From the NCBI RefSeq assembly GCF_004354045.1, contig NZ_SMRT01000003.1, forward strand, positions 450,727 to 514,726: a stretch of 64,000 bases of DNA, written 5' to 3'. Shown here piece after piece: positions 25,556-33,967 of the stretch. The first letter of the stretch is position 1, and the number at the start of each line of letters is the position of its first letter. Under the pieces are notes generated by a model. It searched no databases. It worked only from the letters and a program-made list of their open reading frames with translations, and was not told the origin of the DNA. Both the position numbers and the translations under genes were made by a program. Origin of the DNA: Paenibacillus piri (GTDB taxonomy: Bacteria; Bacillota; Bacilli; Paenibacillales; NBRC-103111).

Positions 25556-27322
25556 ATGGTTCATTCGAATTTACGCGTATTTTTGGAAGCGCTGCGCAAA
25601 GAAAATGAGCTGATCGAAATCAGCGCGCCGGTCGATCCGAATCTGGAGCTGGCTGAAATACATCGCCGGGTGATTGATGAAGCGGGACCCGCCTTATTGT
25701 TTACGAACGTAAAAGGGAGCTCTTTCCCGGTTGTCACCAACCTGTTCGGGACAAGCCGCAGAGTGGATCTTGCCTTCGGACCGAAGCCGGAGCAATTCAT
25801 GAAGCAGATTGTGCAGGCGACGGATACGTTGATTCCGCCGACGAAGAAGGCGCTATGGCAGGAGCGCGGCATGATCTTCGACCTGCTCAAGGTCGGCACG
25901 AAAACCGTGCCGTCCGCCTCGGCTCCGGTGCTGCAGCAGTGCCGTCGGGAGGCGCCGCTTCACGGCCTGCCCGTGCTCACCTGCTGGCAGGAGGACGGCG
26001 GCCCGTTCGTTACGCTGCCGCTCGTATATACGGAGCATCCCGATAACGGTCATCATAATCTCGGCATGTACCGCATGCAGGTGTATGATGACCGGACGAC
26101 GGGGATGCACTGGCAAATTCACAAGGGCGGCGGCTTCCATTACCACGAGGCCGAGAAGCGCAATGCGGCGCTTCCCGTGACCGTGTTTCTGGGCGGTCCG
26201 CCCGCGTTGATCGCCTCCGCGATTGCGCCGGTGCCGGAGCATCTGCCGGAGCTGATGCTGACGTCGCTTATACTCGGCAGCAAGCTGCCGATGGCGGACA
26301 ACCCGCACGGCGGCCACCGGCTTGTCGCCGAAGCGGAATTTGCAATCTGCGGCTCGGTGCCGCCGCATTTGCGCCGTCCGGAAGGGCCGTTCGGCGACCA
26401 CTTCGGCTATTATTCGTTGACCCATGATTTCCCCGTGTTTAACGTCGATCATATGTGGCACCGCAAGGATGCGATTTATCCGGCTACGATCGTCGGTAAG
26501 CCGCGGCAGGAAGACTATTACCTCGGCGAATTTCTCCAGCGGCTGCTGTCTCCGGCATTTCCGATGGCGATGCCGGGCGTCAAGGAGCTGTGGACCTACG
26601 CCGAGACCGGCTTCCACCCGCTGGCCGCGGCCATCGTCCGCGAAAGCTACAGCCGCGAAGCGCTCGGCTCCGCCTTCCGCATTTTGGGCGAAGGACAGCT
26701 GACGCTCACCAAGTTTCTTATCGTGACGGATCAGAGCGTGGCGCTGGACCGGTTCGACCGGCTCCTTGAAGCGGTGCTGGAGCGGTTCGAGCCGCAGCGC
26801 GACCTGTTCATTTTCAACAATACGTCGCATGATACGCTTGACTATACGGGCGACCGGCTTAATCACGGCAGCAAAGCCGTGCTGCTCGGCGTCGGCGAGC
26901 CGGTACGCAGCCTGCCGGGCGCCTACGACGGCGGCGAGCTGCCGGAGATCGCCAGCGTCGCGGTGTACTGCCGCGGCTGTCTCGTTGTCTCCGGCGCCGC
27001 CTACGCGGCGGACCCGGGGCTTGCGCAGCGGCTGCTCGAGCGCGCCGGCGACCGCCTTAAGGAATGGCCGCTCGTCATCCTCGCGGACGATACGGCCATC
27101 GCCGGGGATCAGACCGCGTTTCTGTGGACCGTCTTCACGCGGTTTAACCCGGCGGCGGACATTTATGCCCGCTCGCAGGTGCGCGGGCATCATCTGGCCT
27201 ACGAGCTGCCGCTCGTCATCGATGCGCGCATGAAGCCGGGCTACCCGGACGAGCTGTTCCCGCGCGAGGACATTGTTAAGCTCGTTGACAAACGGTGGAG
27301 CGAATATTTTCAAGGCGCCTAA
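25556..27322 (+). CDS. UbiD-family (de)carboxylase
   Basis: 588 residues from ATG 25556; AAAAGGGG lies 12 nt upstream and a GTG at 25532 is an alternative. Family features include EIHRRVIDEAGPALLF near the N-terminus, the GMYRMQVYDDRTTGMHWQIH segment, EAEFAICG, and the RPEGPFGDHFGYYS stretch with the conserved Glu-Gly-Pro-Phe-Gly of UbiD, which binds prenylated FMN. UbiD enzymes need a UbiX flavin prenyltransferase, not seen here. Because the window also encodes MqnE, a role as the late decarboxylase of the futalosine menaquinone pathway is possible, but aromatic acid decarboxylation is equally so. Confidence 0.88.
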   Translation: MVHSNLRVFLEALRKENELIEISAPVDPNLELAEIHRRVIDEAGPALLFTNVKGSSFPVVTNLFGTSRRVDLAFGPKPEQFMKQIVQATDTLIPPTKKALWQERGMIFDLLKVGTKTVPSASAPVLQQCRREAPLHGLPVLTCWQEDGGPFVTLPLVYTEHPDNGHHNLGMYRMQVYDDRTTGMHWQIHKGGGFHYHEAEKRNAALPVTVFLGGPPALIASAIAPVPEHLPELMLTSLILGSKLPMADNPHGGHRLVAEAEFAICGSVPPHLRRPEGPFGDHFGYYSLTHDFPVFNVDHMWHRKDAIYPATIVGKPRQEDYYLGEFLQRLLSPAFPMAMPGVKELWTYAETGFHPLAAAIVRESYSREALGSAFRILGEGQLTLTKFLIVTDQSVALDRFDRLLEAVLERFEPQRDLFIFNNTSHDTLDYTGDRLNHGSKAVLLGVGEPVRSLPGAYDGGELPEIASVAVYCRGCLVVSGAAYAADPGLAQRLLERAGDRLKEWPLVILADDTAIAGDQTAFLWTVFTRFNPAADIYARSQVRGHHLAYELPLVIDARMKPGYPDELFPREDIVKLVDKRWSEYFQGA

Positions 27323-27340
27323 GTCTGCATTGCAATGCTT

Positions 27341-27400
27341 ATTCAGTATGCGTATGCCCGCCGAACGGTATGCTCATCTAGCGGCGGGTACATACTGAAT
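27341..27400. repeat. long inverted repeat between ubiD-like gene and HEPN gene
   Basis: ATTCAGTATG (27341-27350) pairs with CATACTGAAT (27391-27400) and, inside it, CCCGCCG (27357-27363) pairs with CGGCGGG (27382-27388). There is no T-run, so it is not a standard terminator; it may terminate weakly, or stabilise mRNA. Confidence 0.6.
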
Positions 27401-27469
27401 GATACGGCCCGAGCGCGCTTGCGCACTCAGGGGCCCCGATTTTGGACCGAAAGGAAGCGAGCAGACACG

Positions 27470-28201
27470 ATGCTGAGAATGATGTTCGGCGAACCGCGCC
27501 GAAAAGACGAAGGGCTGCTGGCGAAAGCGAATCAAACGATCCGAGGCTATTTGCAAATGCTCGAATCCGTTCCCGAGCTGGAACGCAATTTGCAGGAACG
27601 GCGCTATATAGTATGGAGCAGAGGAATGCTGCGCGCCTTGGACGAGCTGGAGCAGAGCGAATATGCAGCCGTCCGTTTCGGCAAAAAAGTCAGCAAGCTG
27701 TACGTCGATGAAATGCAGGAGGACGAGCTGGAAGACTACCACCGCCACCTTTACTTTTACCGGAACGCGATTGTCCGCGTGTTCGCCATTTTGGATAAGC
27801 TGGGACATTTTATGAACGAGCGGTTCCGGCTCCGGACAGAGGAAATCAAAGCGCGGTATTCCTATTTTACGGTGCTCCGCAACATGCATGACAACCATTT
27901 GTACGTTCAACTGGAAGAGCGGCTCTTCGGGCTTAAAGTGAAATATAAAGCGCCGGTCGAACGGCTGCGCAACGAACGCAACATGGAAATACATACCATT
28001 AACGCCGATCTGCTGGACGATCTGCTGCGTGCGGCGGAAACGAAACAAACCCCCGATCAGCGAATAAAAACCGAGGAAATCGGAGAGCATCTGAAAGATT
28101 TGGCTTTGGGAAGCACCATGACCTTTACGGCCGCCGAAATCATTTTTACATATATTTACGCATTATCGAAGTCATCCGGGCAATACCCGTCCTCATCCTG
28201 A
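27470..28201 (+). CDS. HEPN-domain protein of the Cthe_2314 type
   Basis: 243 residues from ATG 27470 (MLRMMFGEPRRKDE), with AAGGA about 14 nt upstream. All-helical, charged, no signal or membrane segment. The stretch PVERLRNERNMEIHTI contains R-N-E-R-x-x-x-I-H, compatible with the Rx4-6H RNase motif of HEPN proteins. I recall this layout in Paenibacillus proteins named Cthe_2314 family HEPN domain. HEPN proteins often act as RNases in stress or defence, but no partner (such as a nucleotidyltransferase) is next to it. Confidence 0.65.
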   Translation: MLRMMFGEPRRKDEGLLAKANQTIRGYLQMLESVPELERNLQERRYIVWSRGMLRALDELEQSEYAAVRFGKKVSKLYVDEMQEDELEDYHRHLYFYRNAIVRVFAILDKLGHFMNERFRLRTEEIKARYSYFTVLRNMHDNHLYVQLEERLFGLKVKYKAPVERLRNERNMEIHTINADLLDDLLRAAETKQTPDQRIKTEEIGEHLKDLALGSTMTFTAAEIIFTYIYALSKSSGQYPSSS

Positions 28202-28300
28202 TGCCGCGGCTGCAGTTGAATCGGCGATGCCGTTCCTCTATACTTGAAAGTAGCGCTGTTCCTGCCTGCGGGCCGGCAATACGACGGTTCATGAAGCTTT

Positions 28301-28417
28301 ATCCGATTACGACTTTATCGGGTTAAGACCCTCACCTCCAAGGTGGGCCTTGAATCAGGTGGGGTAGAGTCCCCATCTGATTCCCCGATGTTCAGCAAAG
28401 CTGAACGAGTTCACTTG
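28301..28417. repeat. three-hairpin dispersed element, copy 1
   Basis: Starting ATCCGATTACGACTTTATCG, it folds into three successive hairpins: CTCACCT/AGGTGGG, AATCAGGTGGGG/CCCCATCTGATT and GTTCAGC/GCTGAAC. An inverted copy lies at 37254-37370 with only a few differences. It stands just upstream of the SDR gene and is part of its leader. Resemblance to palindrome-associated ends of IS200/IS605 elements is an inference. Confidence 0.85.
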
Positions 28418-28439
28418 AGAACTTTATAGGAGGACGGGC

Positions 28440-29231
28440 ATGTCCGAACAACGAAAAGTTGCACTCATTACAGGAAGCGCCAAAGGCCTGGGCAAAATGA
28501 CTGCGCTCCTGCTCGCTGATTCAGGCTGCGATCTTATCATCAACTACGTGCATAGCAAAAACGAAGCAAACGATTTATGTGAGCGCATTCAAGCGAAAGG
28601 CAGACGCTGCCTTGCGATTCAGGGCGACGTCGCCCGTCCGGATGAAATGCGCAGCATGGTGCGGAAAGCGGCGTCGGAGTTTGGCGGCATCGACATCCTG
28701 ATTAACAACGCGGGGCCGTTCGTCCGCGAGCGGAAGCTGTTCGGCGAATATGCGCAGGAAGATATCGACTATTTAATGAACGGCAACCTGCTGGGTGTCA
28801 TGCAGCTGGATCATTTGGTGCTGCCGATGATGCGAAGCAGGCGGTGGGGGAGAATTATCCATTTCGGCTTCGGACACGCGGCCGAAGCGCGCGGCTGGCC
28901 GCATCGCGCCGTTTATGCCGCGGCCAAGGTCGGGCTTGTCTCATTTACGAAAACATTAGCCGTGGAGGAGGCTCCTTACGGCATTACCGTCAACATGATT
29001 TGTCCGGGAGATATCCGCGGCGCGAATAAAGAAAAGACGATCGCCGAGGTCGAGCATGAGCGGGACCCCGAATCGCCGCGCGGCCGGCCAGGAGCGGGGG
29101 AAGACATAGCGAGGGTCATCGCTTTTCTGTGCGAGGAGCGTTCCGATTTCATTACCGGCAACATTATGGATGTGTCGGGCGGGCTTGATCCGATCCGGGC
29201 GATCATCGGCGCGCAAGCCGGCAAGCAATAA
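28440..29231 (+). CDS. short-chain dehydrogenase/reductase
   Basis: 263 residues. The Rossmann NAD(P) site TGSAKGLGK (about residues 12-20), the NNAG motif (INNAGPF) and the YxxxK pair (AVYAAAKVG) identify a classical SDR of the FabG kind. The usual catalytic serine about 13 residues before the tyrosine is not present; the stretch reads FGFGHAAEARGWPHRAVY. The C-terminal SGGLDP matches the family. This may mean altered or lost reductase chemistry. AGGAGGAC precedes the ATG. It stands alone, with the three-hairpin element in its leader and a terminator behind. Confidence 0.85.
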   Translation: MSEQRKVALITGSAKGLGKMTALLLADSGCDLIINYVHSKNEANDLCERIQAKGRRCLAIQGDVARPDEMRSMVRKAASEFGGIDILINNAGPFVRERKLFGEYAQEDIDYLMNGNLLGVMQLDHLVLPMMRSRRWGRIIHFGFGHAAEARGWPHRAVYAAAKVGLVSFTKTLAVEEAPYGITVNMICPGDIRGANKEKTIAEVEHERDPESPRGRPGAGEDIARVIAFLCEERSDFITGNIMDVSGGLDPIRAIIGAQAGKQ

Positions 29232-29328
29232 GCGCTTGCCGACGCCGCCCAAGCCGCGGTGTTCGTGTTCTTCCCTTGGCTAACAGGCCGGCTGCAAACG
29301 CTCGTCCAGTAGTTTAAATGTCAAATTA

Positions 29329-29365
29329 AAGAACCGTCCGGTAATATTTCCGGACGGTTCTTCTT
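29329..29365. terminator. bidirectional intrinsic terminator between SDR and NifU-like genes
   Basis: GAACCGTCCGG (29331-29341) and CCGGACGGTTC (29350-29360) form a perfect 11-bp stem with TTCTT on the right and AATTAAA on the left, so it could act for both converging genes. Confidence 0.85.
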
Positions 29366-29387
29366 ATTCGTCTTAATAAAGACGTGA

Positions 29388-29633
29388 TTAGAACACTTGT
29401 ACGACCTCTTCGATACCTTCAACCTCTTCAAGCAATGCGCGCTCAATACCGGCTTTCAACGTGATGGTCGAGCTCGGGCAGCTTCCGCAGGCGCCTACTA
29501 GCTTCAGTTTGACGATGCCGTCCTCCACGTCAACAAGCTCCACATCGCCTCCGTCGCGCTGCAAAAACGGGCGAAGCTTATCTAAAACTTCCAGTACCTC
29601 ATCGTACATGGTGTTTTGCGTTTGTTCACTCAT
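29388..29633 (-). CDS. NifU-like Fe-S scaffold/carrier protein
   Basis: 81 residues from ATG 29633, 9 nt after GAAAGGAG. It is a free-standing NifU C-terminal domain (YutI type) with [20 protein letters not shown] and the cluster ligands Cys49 and Cys52 in GACGSCPSS. It carries Fe-S clusters to target proteins. A longer frame to 29699 lacks a good site. Its neighbours on the other strand are YuzB and flavin reductases, the same company kept by yutI in Bacillus. Confidence 0.92.
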   Translation of the reverse strand: MSEQTQNTMYDEVLEVLDKLRPFLQRDGGDVELVDVEDGIVKLKLVGACGSCPSSTITLKAGIERALLEEVEGIEEVVQVF

Positions 29634-29714
29634 TTGCGTCAACTCCTTTCTATCACTTATTATATTACATGTAGCACAAAAATAAAATGGTTTATACAAG
29701 GCGGCTGATTATAA

Positions 29715-29969
29715 ATGAGACCGATCATCGAATTTTGCACGAACAATATGCACCATGGCACCGATAAATTGATGCAGGAGCTGGAGGCGAACCCGGATTA
29801 CGATGTGATCGAGTACGGCTGCCTCGGCAATTGCGGCGAATGCTATATGTTCCCTTATGCGCTGGTGAACGGTGAAATCGTAGCCGCGGCCACCGCGGAA
29901 GAGCTGAAACAGCAAGTGTATAATAAAATAAAAGAGATCGAAGACATGTTCGATCTCCTAGGCGGCTGA
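29715..29969 (+). CDS. yuzB: YuzB family protein (DUF1450)
   Basis: 84 residues. The sequence IIEFCTNNMHHGTDKLMQ and the cysteine motif YGCLGNCGECYMFPYALVNG are those of the YuzB family, a small cytoplasmic protein with a thioredoxin-like Fe-S style cysteine pattern and no known role. AAGGCGG precedes the ATG. Its TGA is directly followed by the complement of the stop of the converging gene, with no base between. Confidence 0.88.
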   Translation: MRPIIEFCTNNMHHGTDKLMQELEANPDYDVIEYGCLGNCGECYMFPYALVNGEIVAAATAEELKQQVYNKIKEIEDMFDLLGG

Positions 29970-31037
29970 CTAGCCGAAATGATGCTTGGACATCCAGAGC
30001 ACACCGGTCTTCAAAGCGCGCGCGATTTTTCCCGTCATAATGGTTCGTTTGCCCATCATGCCGAATCCCGATTTTTTCCCGAGTGAGCCGAGAACCCCTT
30101 TGAGCTTGATTTGACCGAGCCGAGGGGTTTCATTTTTCCATACGGCCCTGATAACCTCTGCAACCTGCTTGCCTTGTCCTTCCGCCGCTTGTGCGCTCGG
30201 GGAGAACTGCAGCGAGGCGCAATCTCCGACCACATAAATGTCGGGGTACGCTTCAACCTGATGGTAGTCGTTGAGGATGACGCGGCCCTGATTATCTTTG
30301 GACAGCTGCAGCTGCTGTACGATCGGGCTCGGCTGAATGCCGGCCGTCCAGATCGTCACGTTCGTATGGATAATCTCCTGATCGTTGTATAGAATGCCGC
30401 TTTCCAGCCGGGTCAGGCAAATATGCGACCTCATTTCAATATCATGCTCAACCATCCATTCGCGCACGTATGCCTGCACTTTGGAAGGAAACGAGGAGAG
30501 CACGCTCGGCCCGCGATCGAGGATGCGGATGTTTAAATCCGGGCGGCTTTCGCGCAGCTCGGATGCCATTTCCACTCCGCTCAATCCGCCTCCGATAATC
30601 GTTACTTGACCGTATGGCGCAGTATCGTTGACGGATTGGAACGTTTTGCGGGTCGAGGACATAGTCTGGATGCTGTGCGAATATTGTTCGGCTCCGATAA
30701 TGTTATGATATTTGTCCACGCAGCCGAGTGCGATCACAAGCCAATCGTAGGAGAGAGGCTCTTCATTTTCGAACAAAATCAGCTTTTTGTCGGGATCGAC
30801 CGCAGTCACTTCCCCGTATTTGAGAATGAGGCGCGGGTCTACGGGAAACTGCACGCGGATTTCTTTATCCGCAACCGTGCCGGAAGCCAATGCATAATAT
30901 TCCGTCTTTAATCCTTGATAAGGCATACGATCGACGAGGACGAGGACGGTGTCCGAAGGTAATTCTTTTTCCAGCAATTCCTTGGCTACCGTCAATCCTC
31001 CATAACCGCCGCCTAGTATAACCAGTTTCTTCATCAT
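29970..31037 (-). CDS. FAD-dependent oxidoreductase, type II NADH dehydrogenase-like (YutJ type)
   Basis: 355 residues. FAD-binding ILGGGYGGLTVAKEL near the N-terminus, the NAD-binding TIIGGGLSGVEMASELRE in the middle and the C-terminal DCASLQFSPSAQAAEGQGKQVA are features of NDH-2-like pyridine nucleotide-disulfide oxidoreductases. It likely oxidises NAD(P)H with a quinone at the membrane face. Two ATG codons at 31037 and 31034 follow AGAAGGGG. It lies 30 nt after mqnE in one direction, which ties a quinone reductase to menaquinone synthesis. A second such enzyme is encoded at 35792. Confidence 0.87.
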   Translation of the reverse strand: MMKKLVILGGGYGGLTVAKELLEKELPSDTVLVLVDRMPYQGLKTEYYALASGTVADKEIRVQFPVDPRLILKYGEVTAVDPDKKLILFENEEPLSYDWLVIALGCVDKYHNIIGAEQYSHSIQTMSSTRKTFQSVNDTAPYGQVTIIGGGLSGVEMASELRESRPDLNIRILDRGPSVLSSFPSKVQAYVREWMVEHDIEMRSHICLTRLESGILYNDQEIIHTNVTIWTAGIQPSPIVQQLQLSKDNQGRVILNDYHQVEAYPDIYVVGDCASLQFSPSAQAAEGQGKQVAEVIRAVWKNETPRLGQIKLKGVLGSLGKKSGFGMMGKRTIMTGKIARALKTGVLWMSKHHFG

Positions 31038-31067
31038 GTTAACCCCTTCTATGCTGGAGCGCTTGAA

Positions 31068-32168
31068 TTAGTACACTTTAATTTCGTTATAAAAAGTATC
31101 CCGTTCGACTGGTATGCGTCCGGCTCCTTTAACGAGCCATACGAGCTCATCGCGGGTCAGGCCTTCCGGAGAGAGCGCCCCTGCCGCGTGGCTGATTTTT
31201 TCTTTAATAATCGTTCCATGGACGTCGGATGCGCCGAATGTCAGCGCTATTTGAGTCAGCTGCGTCCCCAGATTAATAAAGTATGCTTTGATATGAGGGA
31301 TATTGTCGATCATCAAACGGCTGATCGCGATCGTCTTCAGATCGTCGAATGCGGCGACGCGGCGCTTGATGCCCGCATTGACGCTCGCCGGTTGAACCGA
31401 GTTCGGGATGAATACCATGAACCCGTTCGTTTCATCCTGCACTTCACGCAGAAGAATCATATGCTGGATTCGTTCCTCAAGCGTCTCGATCGAACCGTAC
31501 AGCATCGTGGCATGCGTCTTCAAACCGAGTCCGTGGGCTACGCGCTGCACTTCGAGCCATTGGTCGGTCGTCGCTTTGCCGACGCCCATCTTTTGACGGT
31601 AACGCTCCGACAGTATCTCCGCTCCGCCGCCGGTCAGCGTGCTCAGCCCCGCATCGACCAAAGTTTCCAGCACCTCTTTATAGCTTAACCCACTGATGCG
31701 GGAATAAAACTCGATCTCCGCCGCCGTATGGGCTTTGATGGTAACGTTCGGATACCGCTGCTTCAGCGCGCGGATACAGTCGACATAATACTCGAACGGG
31801 ACGTTCGGATTATGGCCCTGGGCGATATGGAATTCGCGCATTTCGGGATGGTAATGCTGGTCGATATATTCGAACATCTGCTCCGGCGTCAGCGTATACG
31901 CGCCTTCTTCGCCCTCGTCTCTGCGGAAATGACAAAATGCGCAGTGGGCTTCGCATACGTTCGTAAAATAAAGACTCATGTTATCGATAAAATATACTTT
32001 TTTGCCGTTCATTCTCAGGTTGACTTCGTTGGCCAGCTGTCCGATCGTCAGCAAATCGTCGGATTCATACAAAAATACGCCGTCTTCGAGCGACAAGCGT
32101 TGTCCGTTCCTTACCTTCTCTGCGATTTCCGCCATTCGCTGATCCGGGTTGCTTACTATAATGCTCAT
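31068..32168 (-). CDS. mqnE: radical-SAM aminofutalosine synthase (futalosine menaquinone pathway)
   Basis: 366 residues with the radical-SAM motif TNVCEAHCAFCHF (C-x3-C-x2-C). LTGGGAEIL, KTHATMLYGSIET, ISRLMIDNIPHIKAYFINLG, FGASDVHGTI and the end GAGRIPVERDTFYNEI fit MqnE, which joins 3-enolpyruvoyl-benzoate precursor and SAM into aminofutalosine. Related MqnC is the main alternative; the C-terminal half argues for MqnE. GGAGGATTT precedes the ATG. It implies menaquinone is made by the futalosine route in this organism; mqnA, mqnC and mqnD are not in the window. Confidence 0.83.
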   Translation of the reverse strand: MSIIVSNPDQRMAEIAEKVRNGQRLSLEDGVFLYESDDLLTIGQLANEVNLRMNGKKVYFIDNMSLYFTNVCEAHCAFCHFRRDEGEEGAYTLTPEQMFEYIDQHYHPEMREFHIAQGHNPNVPFEYYVDCIRALKQRYPNVTIKAHTAAEIEFYSRISGLSYKEVLETLVDAGLSTLTGGGAEILSERYRQKMGVGKATTDQWLEVQRVAHGLGLKTHATMLYGSIETLEERIQHMILLREVQDETNGFMVFIPNSVQPASVNAGIKRRVAAFDDLKTIAISRLMIDNIPHIKAYFINLGTQLTQIALTFGASDVHGTIIKEKISHAAGALSPEGLTRDELVWLVKGAGRIPVERDTFYNEIKVY

Positions 32169-32405
32169 TTAAATCCTCCTCCATACAGATTAACAATATG
32201 CGTCTGCCGCACGAGCCTATTAAAACGATCCTATCTATTATAAACCTCCAGCACGGGGCGGGCAATACACACTTCGACAAAATGGATGTAAGCCGTTTCA
32301 TTAGGAATATTTAATATGAAATATCAAATATTGTATTTCCATTGGCTAATTTTTCCTGTATATTTATAAAAGTATTGCAAAAGTCAGACAAGGCGGTGTA
32401 CAAGC

Positions 32406-32606
32406 TTGCGTATAACAGTACCTCCGAACTCAAATTTGTCGAGATCGGAGCTGTCGGCTGAGATTGAGAAGGTTAGAACTCATATGGTTCATTTGGCTGG
32501 TGAATTTGGATTTTTACACCCTGAGGTTCAACATTGCAGCAAGCAGTTGGATTCTTTATTGATCCAATATTATTTAATAGACCGCGTGGATAGAACGGGG
32601 GAATAA
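32406..32606 (+). CDS. Spo0E-like aspartyl-phosphate phosphatase
   Basis: 66 residues from a TTG start behind AAGGCGGTG. The core SAEIEKVRTHMVHLAGEFGF followed by LHPEVQHCSKQLDSLLIQY has the Spo0E family pattern (usually S-x-x-x-D-x-x-I-x-x-x-x near the end; the S-H/L-P-E-V segment is the landmark). Family members dephosphorylate Spo0A-P and delay sporulation. The catalytic core is KQLDSLL instead of SQELDxLL, so activity is likely but not certain. Confidence 0.8.
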   Translation: MRITVPPNSNLSRSELSAEIEKVRTHMVHLAGEFGFLHPEVQHCSKQLDSLLIQYYLIDRVDRTGE

Positions 32607-32687
32607 ACATAAGTCCTTGAGGAGTATCCTTAATAGGAGTATACTTAATAATGCAAGGGCATTATGTGATGAAGGAGGCTGTTATTC

Positions 32688-33059
32688 ATGATTACGATCA
32701 GCGAATCAGCAAGCGATAAAATTAAAGAACTGCTGGCCAGCGAGGAAACGCCGGATTTGTTCCTTCGCCTCGGTGTCAAGGCCGGCGGCTGCAGCGGCTT
32801 CTCGTATGGTATGGGTTTTGATGACCAGGAGCAGGATACCGATAAAGCTTTCGAGATCAACGGGCTTAAGGTCGTTGTCGACCAGGATAGCTCGAAATAT
32901 TTGTACGGCGTCGAAATCGACTTTAAGGATACCGGCATGGGCGGCGGATTCACCATCAATAACCCGAACGCGGTAGCTTCCTGCGGCTGCGGTTCATCCT
33001 TCAAGGTGAAGGACGAAGAGGGCGCTCCTGAAAAATGCGACGATAAAGTCGAGGTTTAA
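32688..33059 (+). CDS. HesB/IscA (A-type) Fe-S carrier protein
   Basis: 123 residues. Three ligand cysteines: Cys35 in KAGGCSGFSYGMGF and Cys99/Cys101 in ASCGCGSSF, the C-x(n)-C-x-C pattern of A-type carriers. The acidic C-terminal tail with an extra Cys117 is a little longer than usual. GAAGGAGG precedes the ATG. It should help deliver Fe-S clusters to apoproteins, in line with the NifU-like gene 3 kb away. A strong terminator follows. Confidence 0.92.
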   Translation: MITISESASDKIKELLASEETPDLFLRLGVKAGGCSGFSYGMGFDDQEQDTDKAFEINGLKVVVDQDSSKYLYGVEIDFKDTGMGGGFTINNPNAVASCGCGSSFKVKDEEGAPEKCDDKVEV

Positions 33060-33077
33060 TACGGAAACCGTTTTTGC

Positions 33078-33121
33078 AACCTTCCGGGTCTGTGTACAAG
33101 CACAGCTCCGGGAGGTTTTTT
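33078..33121 (+). terminator. intrinsic terminator after the HesB/IscA gene
   Basis: AACCTTCCGGG..CTGTG pairs with CACAG..CCGGGAGGTT around TACAAG, followed by TTTTT. Confidence 0.9.
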
Positions 33122-33164
33122 ACATATAAATCACGATCGATCATCTTGGAAAGGCCTCGGAATT
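33122..33164. repeat. fragment of the B-type repeat loop
   Basis: ACATATAAATCACGATCGAT then CATCTTGGAAAGGC resembles the loop of the B unit at 25430-25470. It starts just after the terminator's T-run, as the fragment behind sda does. Confidence 0.6.
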
Positions 33165-33289
33165 CTTGATTCAAGAAAGTATTTTATAACCGCCCGAAAA
33201 TATTGTTTGAAATTCAGTAAAAAGCAGTTGTTTTTGGGTCTAGATTTGCTATAATCAGTTTGTCAAATACTGGTAGAGGGGCTGTTCGA

Positions 33290-33697
33290 ATGGGTGCAAA
33301 TTTAATTAAGATCGCTTCGGTTTATTTTGTTGTCGGTGTGTTGTTCGGGATGTTCATGTCCATATCGCACAAATTTGAATTTGCTTCCGTACATGCCCAC
33401 ATCAATCTGGTCGGCTGGGTTTCGCTTGCGTTAGCCGGTTTCGTGTACCACGTATTTCCGAAGGCGGCCGGTTCCGCTCTTGGCAAGCTCCACTTTTGGC
33501 TGCACAATATCGGATTGCCCATCATGATGATCGGTCTGGTGCTGCTCGTCAGCGGCGTACCGGGAACGGAGCCGATTGTTGCAACTGGCGGCACCATTAC
33601 CGCTATCGCCGTCATTTTGTTCATGATCAACGTTCTGAAAAACGTAAGCGCGTCAAAAGATCAAAGCATCACTCCAAACAAAACGACATCCATGTAA
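33290..33697 (+). CDS. small cytochrome oxidase subunit I-like membrane protein
   Basis: 135 residues from ATG 33290, 8 nt after AGAGGGG. Four membrane helices with histidines at family positions: SHKFEFASVHAHINLVGW, FVYHVFPKAA and LHFWLHNIGLPIMM. Such short proteins resemble four helices of cbb3-type oxidase subunit I and are widespread in Bacillales; whether they bind heme is unknown. It ends in a soluble Ser/Thr/Lys-rich tail. Confidence 0.8.
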   Translation: MGANLIKIASVYFVVGVLFGMFMSISHKFEFASVHAHINLVGWVSLALAGFVYHVFPKAAGSALGKLHFWLHNIGLPIMMIGLVLLVSGVPGTEPIVATGGTITAIAVILFMINVLKNVSASKDQSITPNKTTSM

Positions 33698-33715
33698 AAA
33701 TATTACTTGTTTCGC

Positions 33716-33741
33716 GCAAGCCTTCGGGCTTGCTTTTTTTT
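33716..33741 (+). terminator. intrinsic terminator after the oxidase-like gene
   Basis: GCAAGCC (33716-33722) pairs with GGCTTGC (33727-33733) around TTCG, followed by eight T (33734-33741). Confidence 0.92.
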
Positions 33742-33892
33742 GCTAAGGGGATTAAACCGGCAGCCGCGGCAATCGGGTATTTTGACCGTTGAGGGCGGAT
33801 TGGCAAGACTGAAGGCGTATCGTGTCGAATAAGCTGCGGTTGAACAGGCATGTCCAAAAAATATTTTTGGGACGATGATCGCAATCAGCGGC

Positions 33893-33912
33893 TGTGTATA
33901 ACCTTGTCCACA
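33893..33912. promoter_or_regulatory. DnaA boxes 1 and 2 upstream of sda
   Basis: TGTGTATAA at 33893-33901 is the reverse of TTATACACA, which fits the DnaA box consensus TTATNCACA; TTGTCCACA at 33904-33912 differs from it at one base. Confidence 0.7.
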
Positions 33913-33967
33913 TTATTCACCGCATAACCGCAGACGATTCGACGCTTATTAACAAGATACGCACAGG

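Noticed and set aside
25853..27313. 486-codon frame on the minus strand
   Set aside because: Antisense shadow of the UbiD-family gene; Arg/His-rich composition and no family motif.
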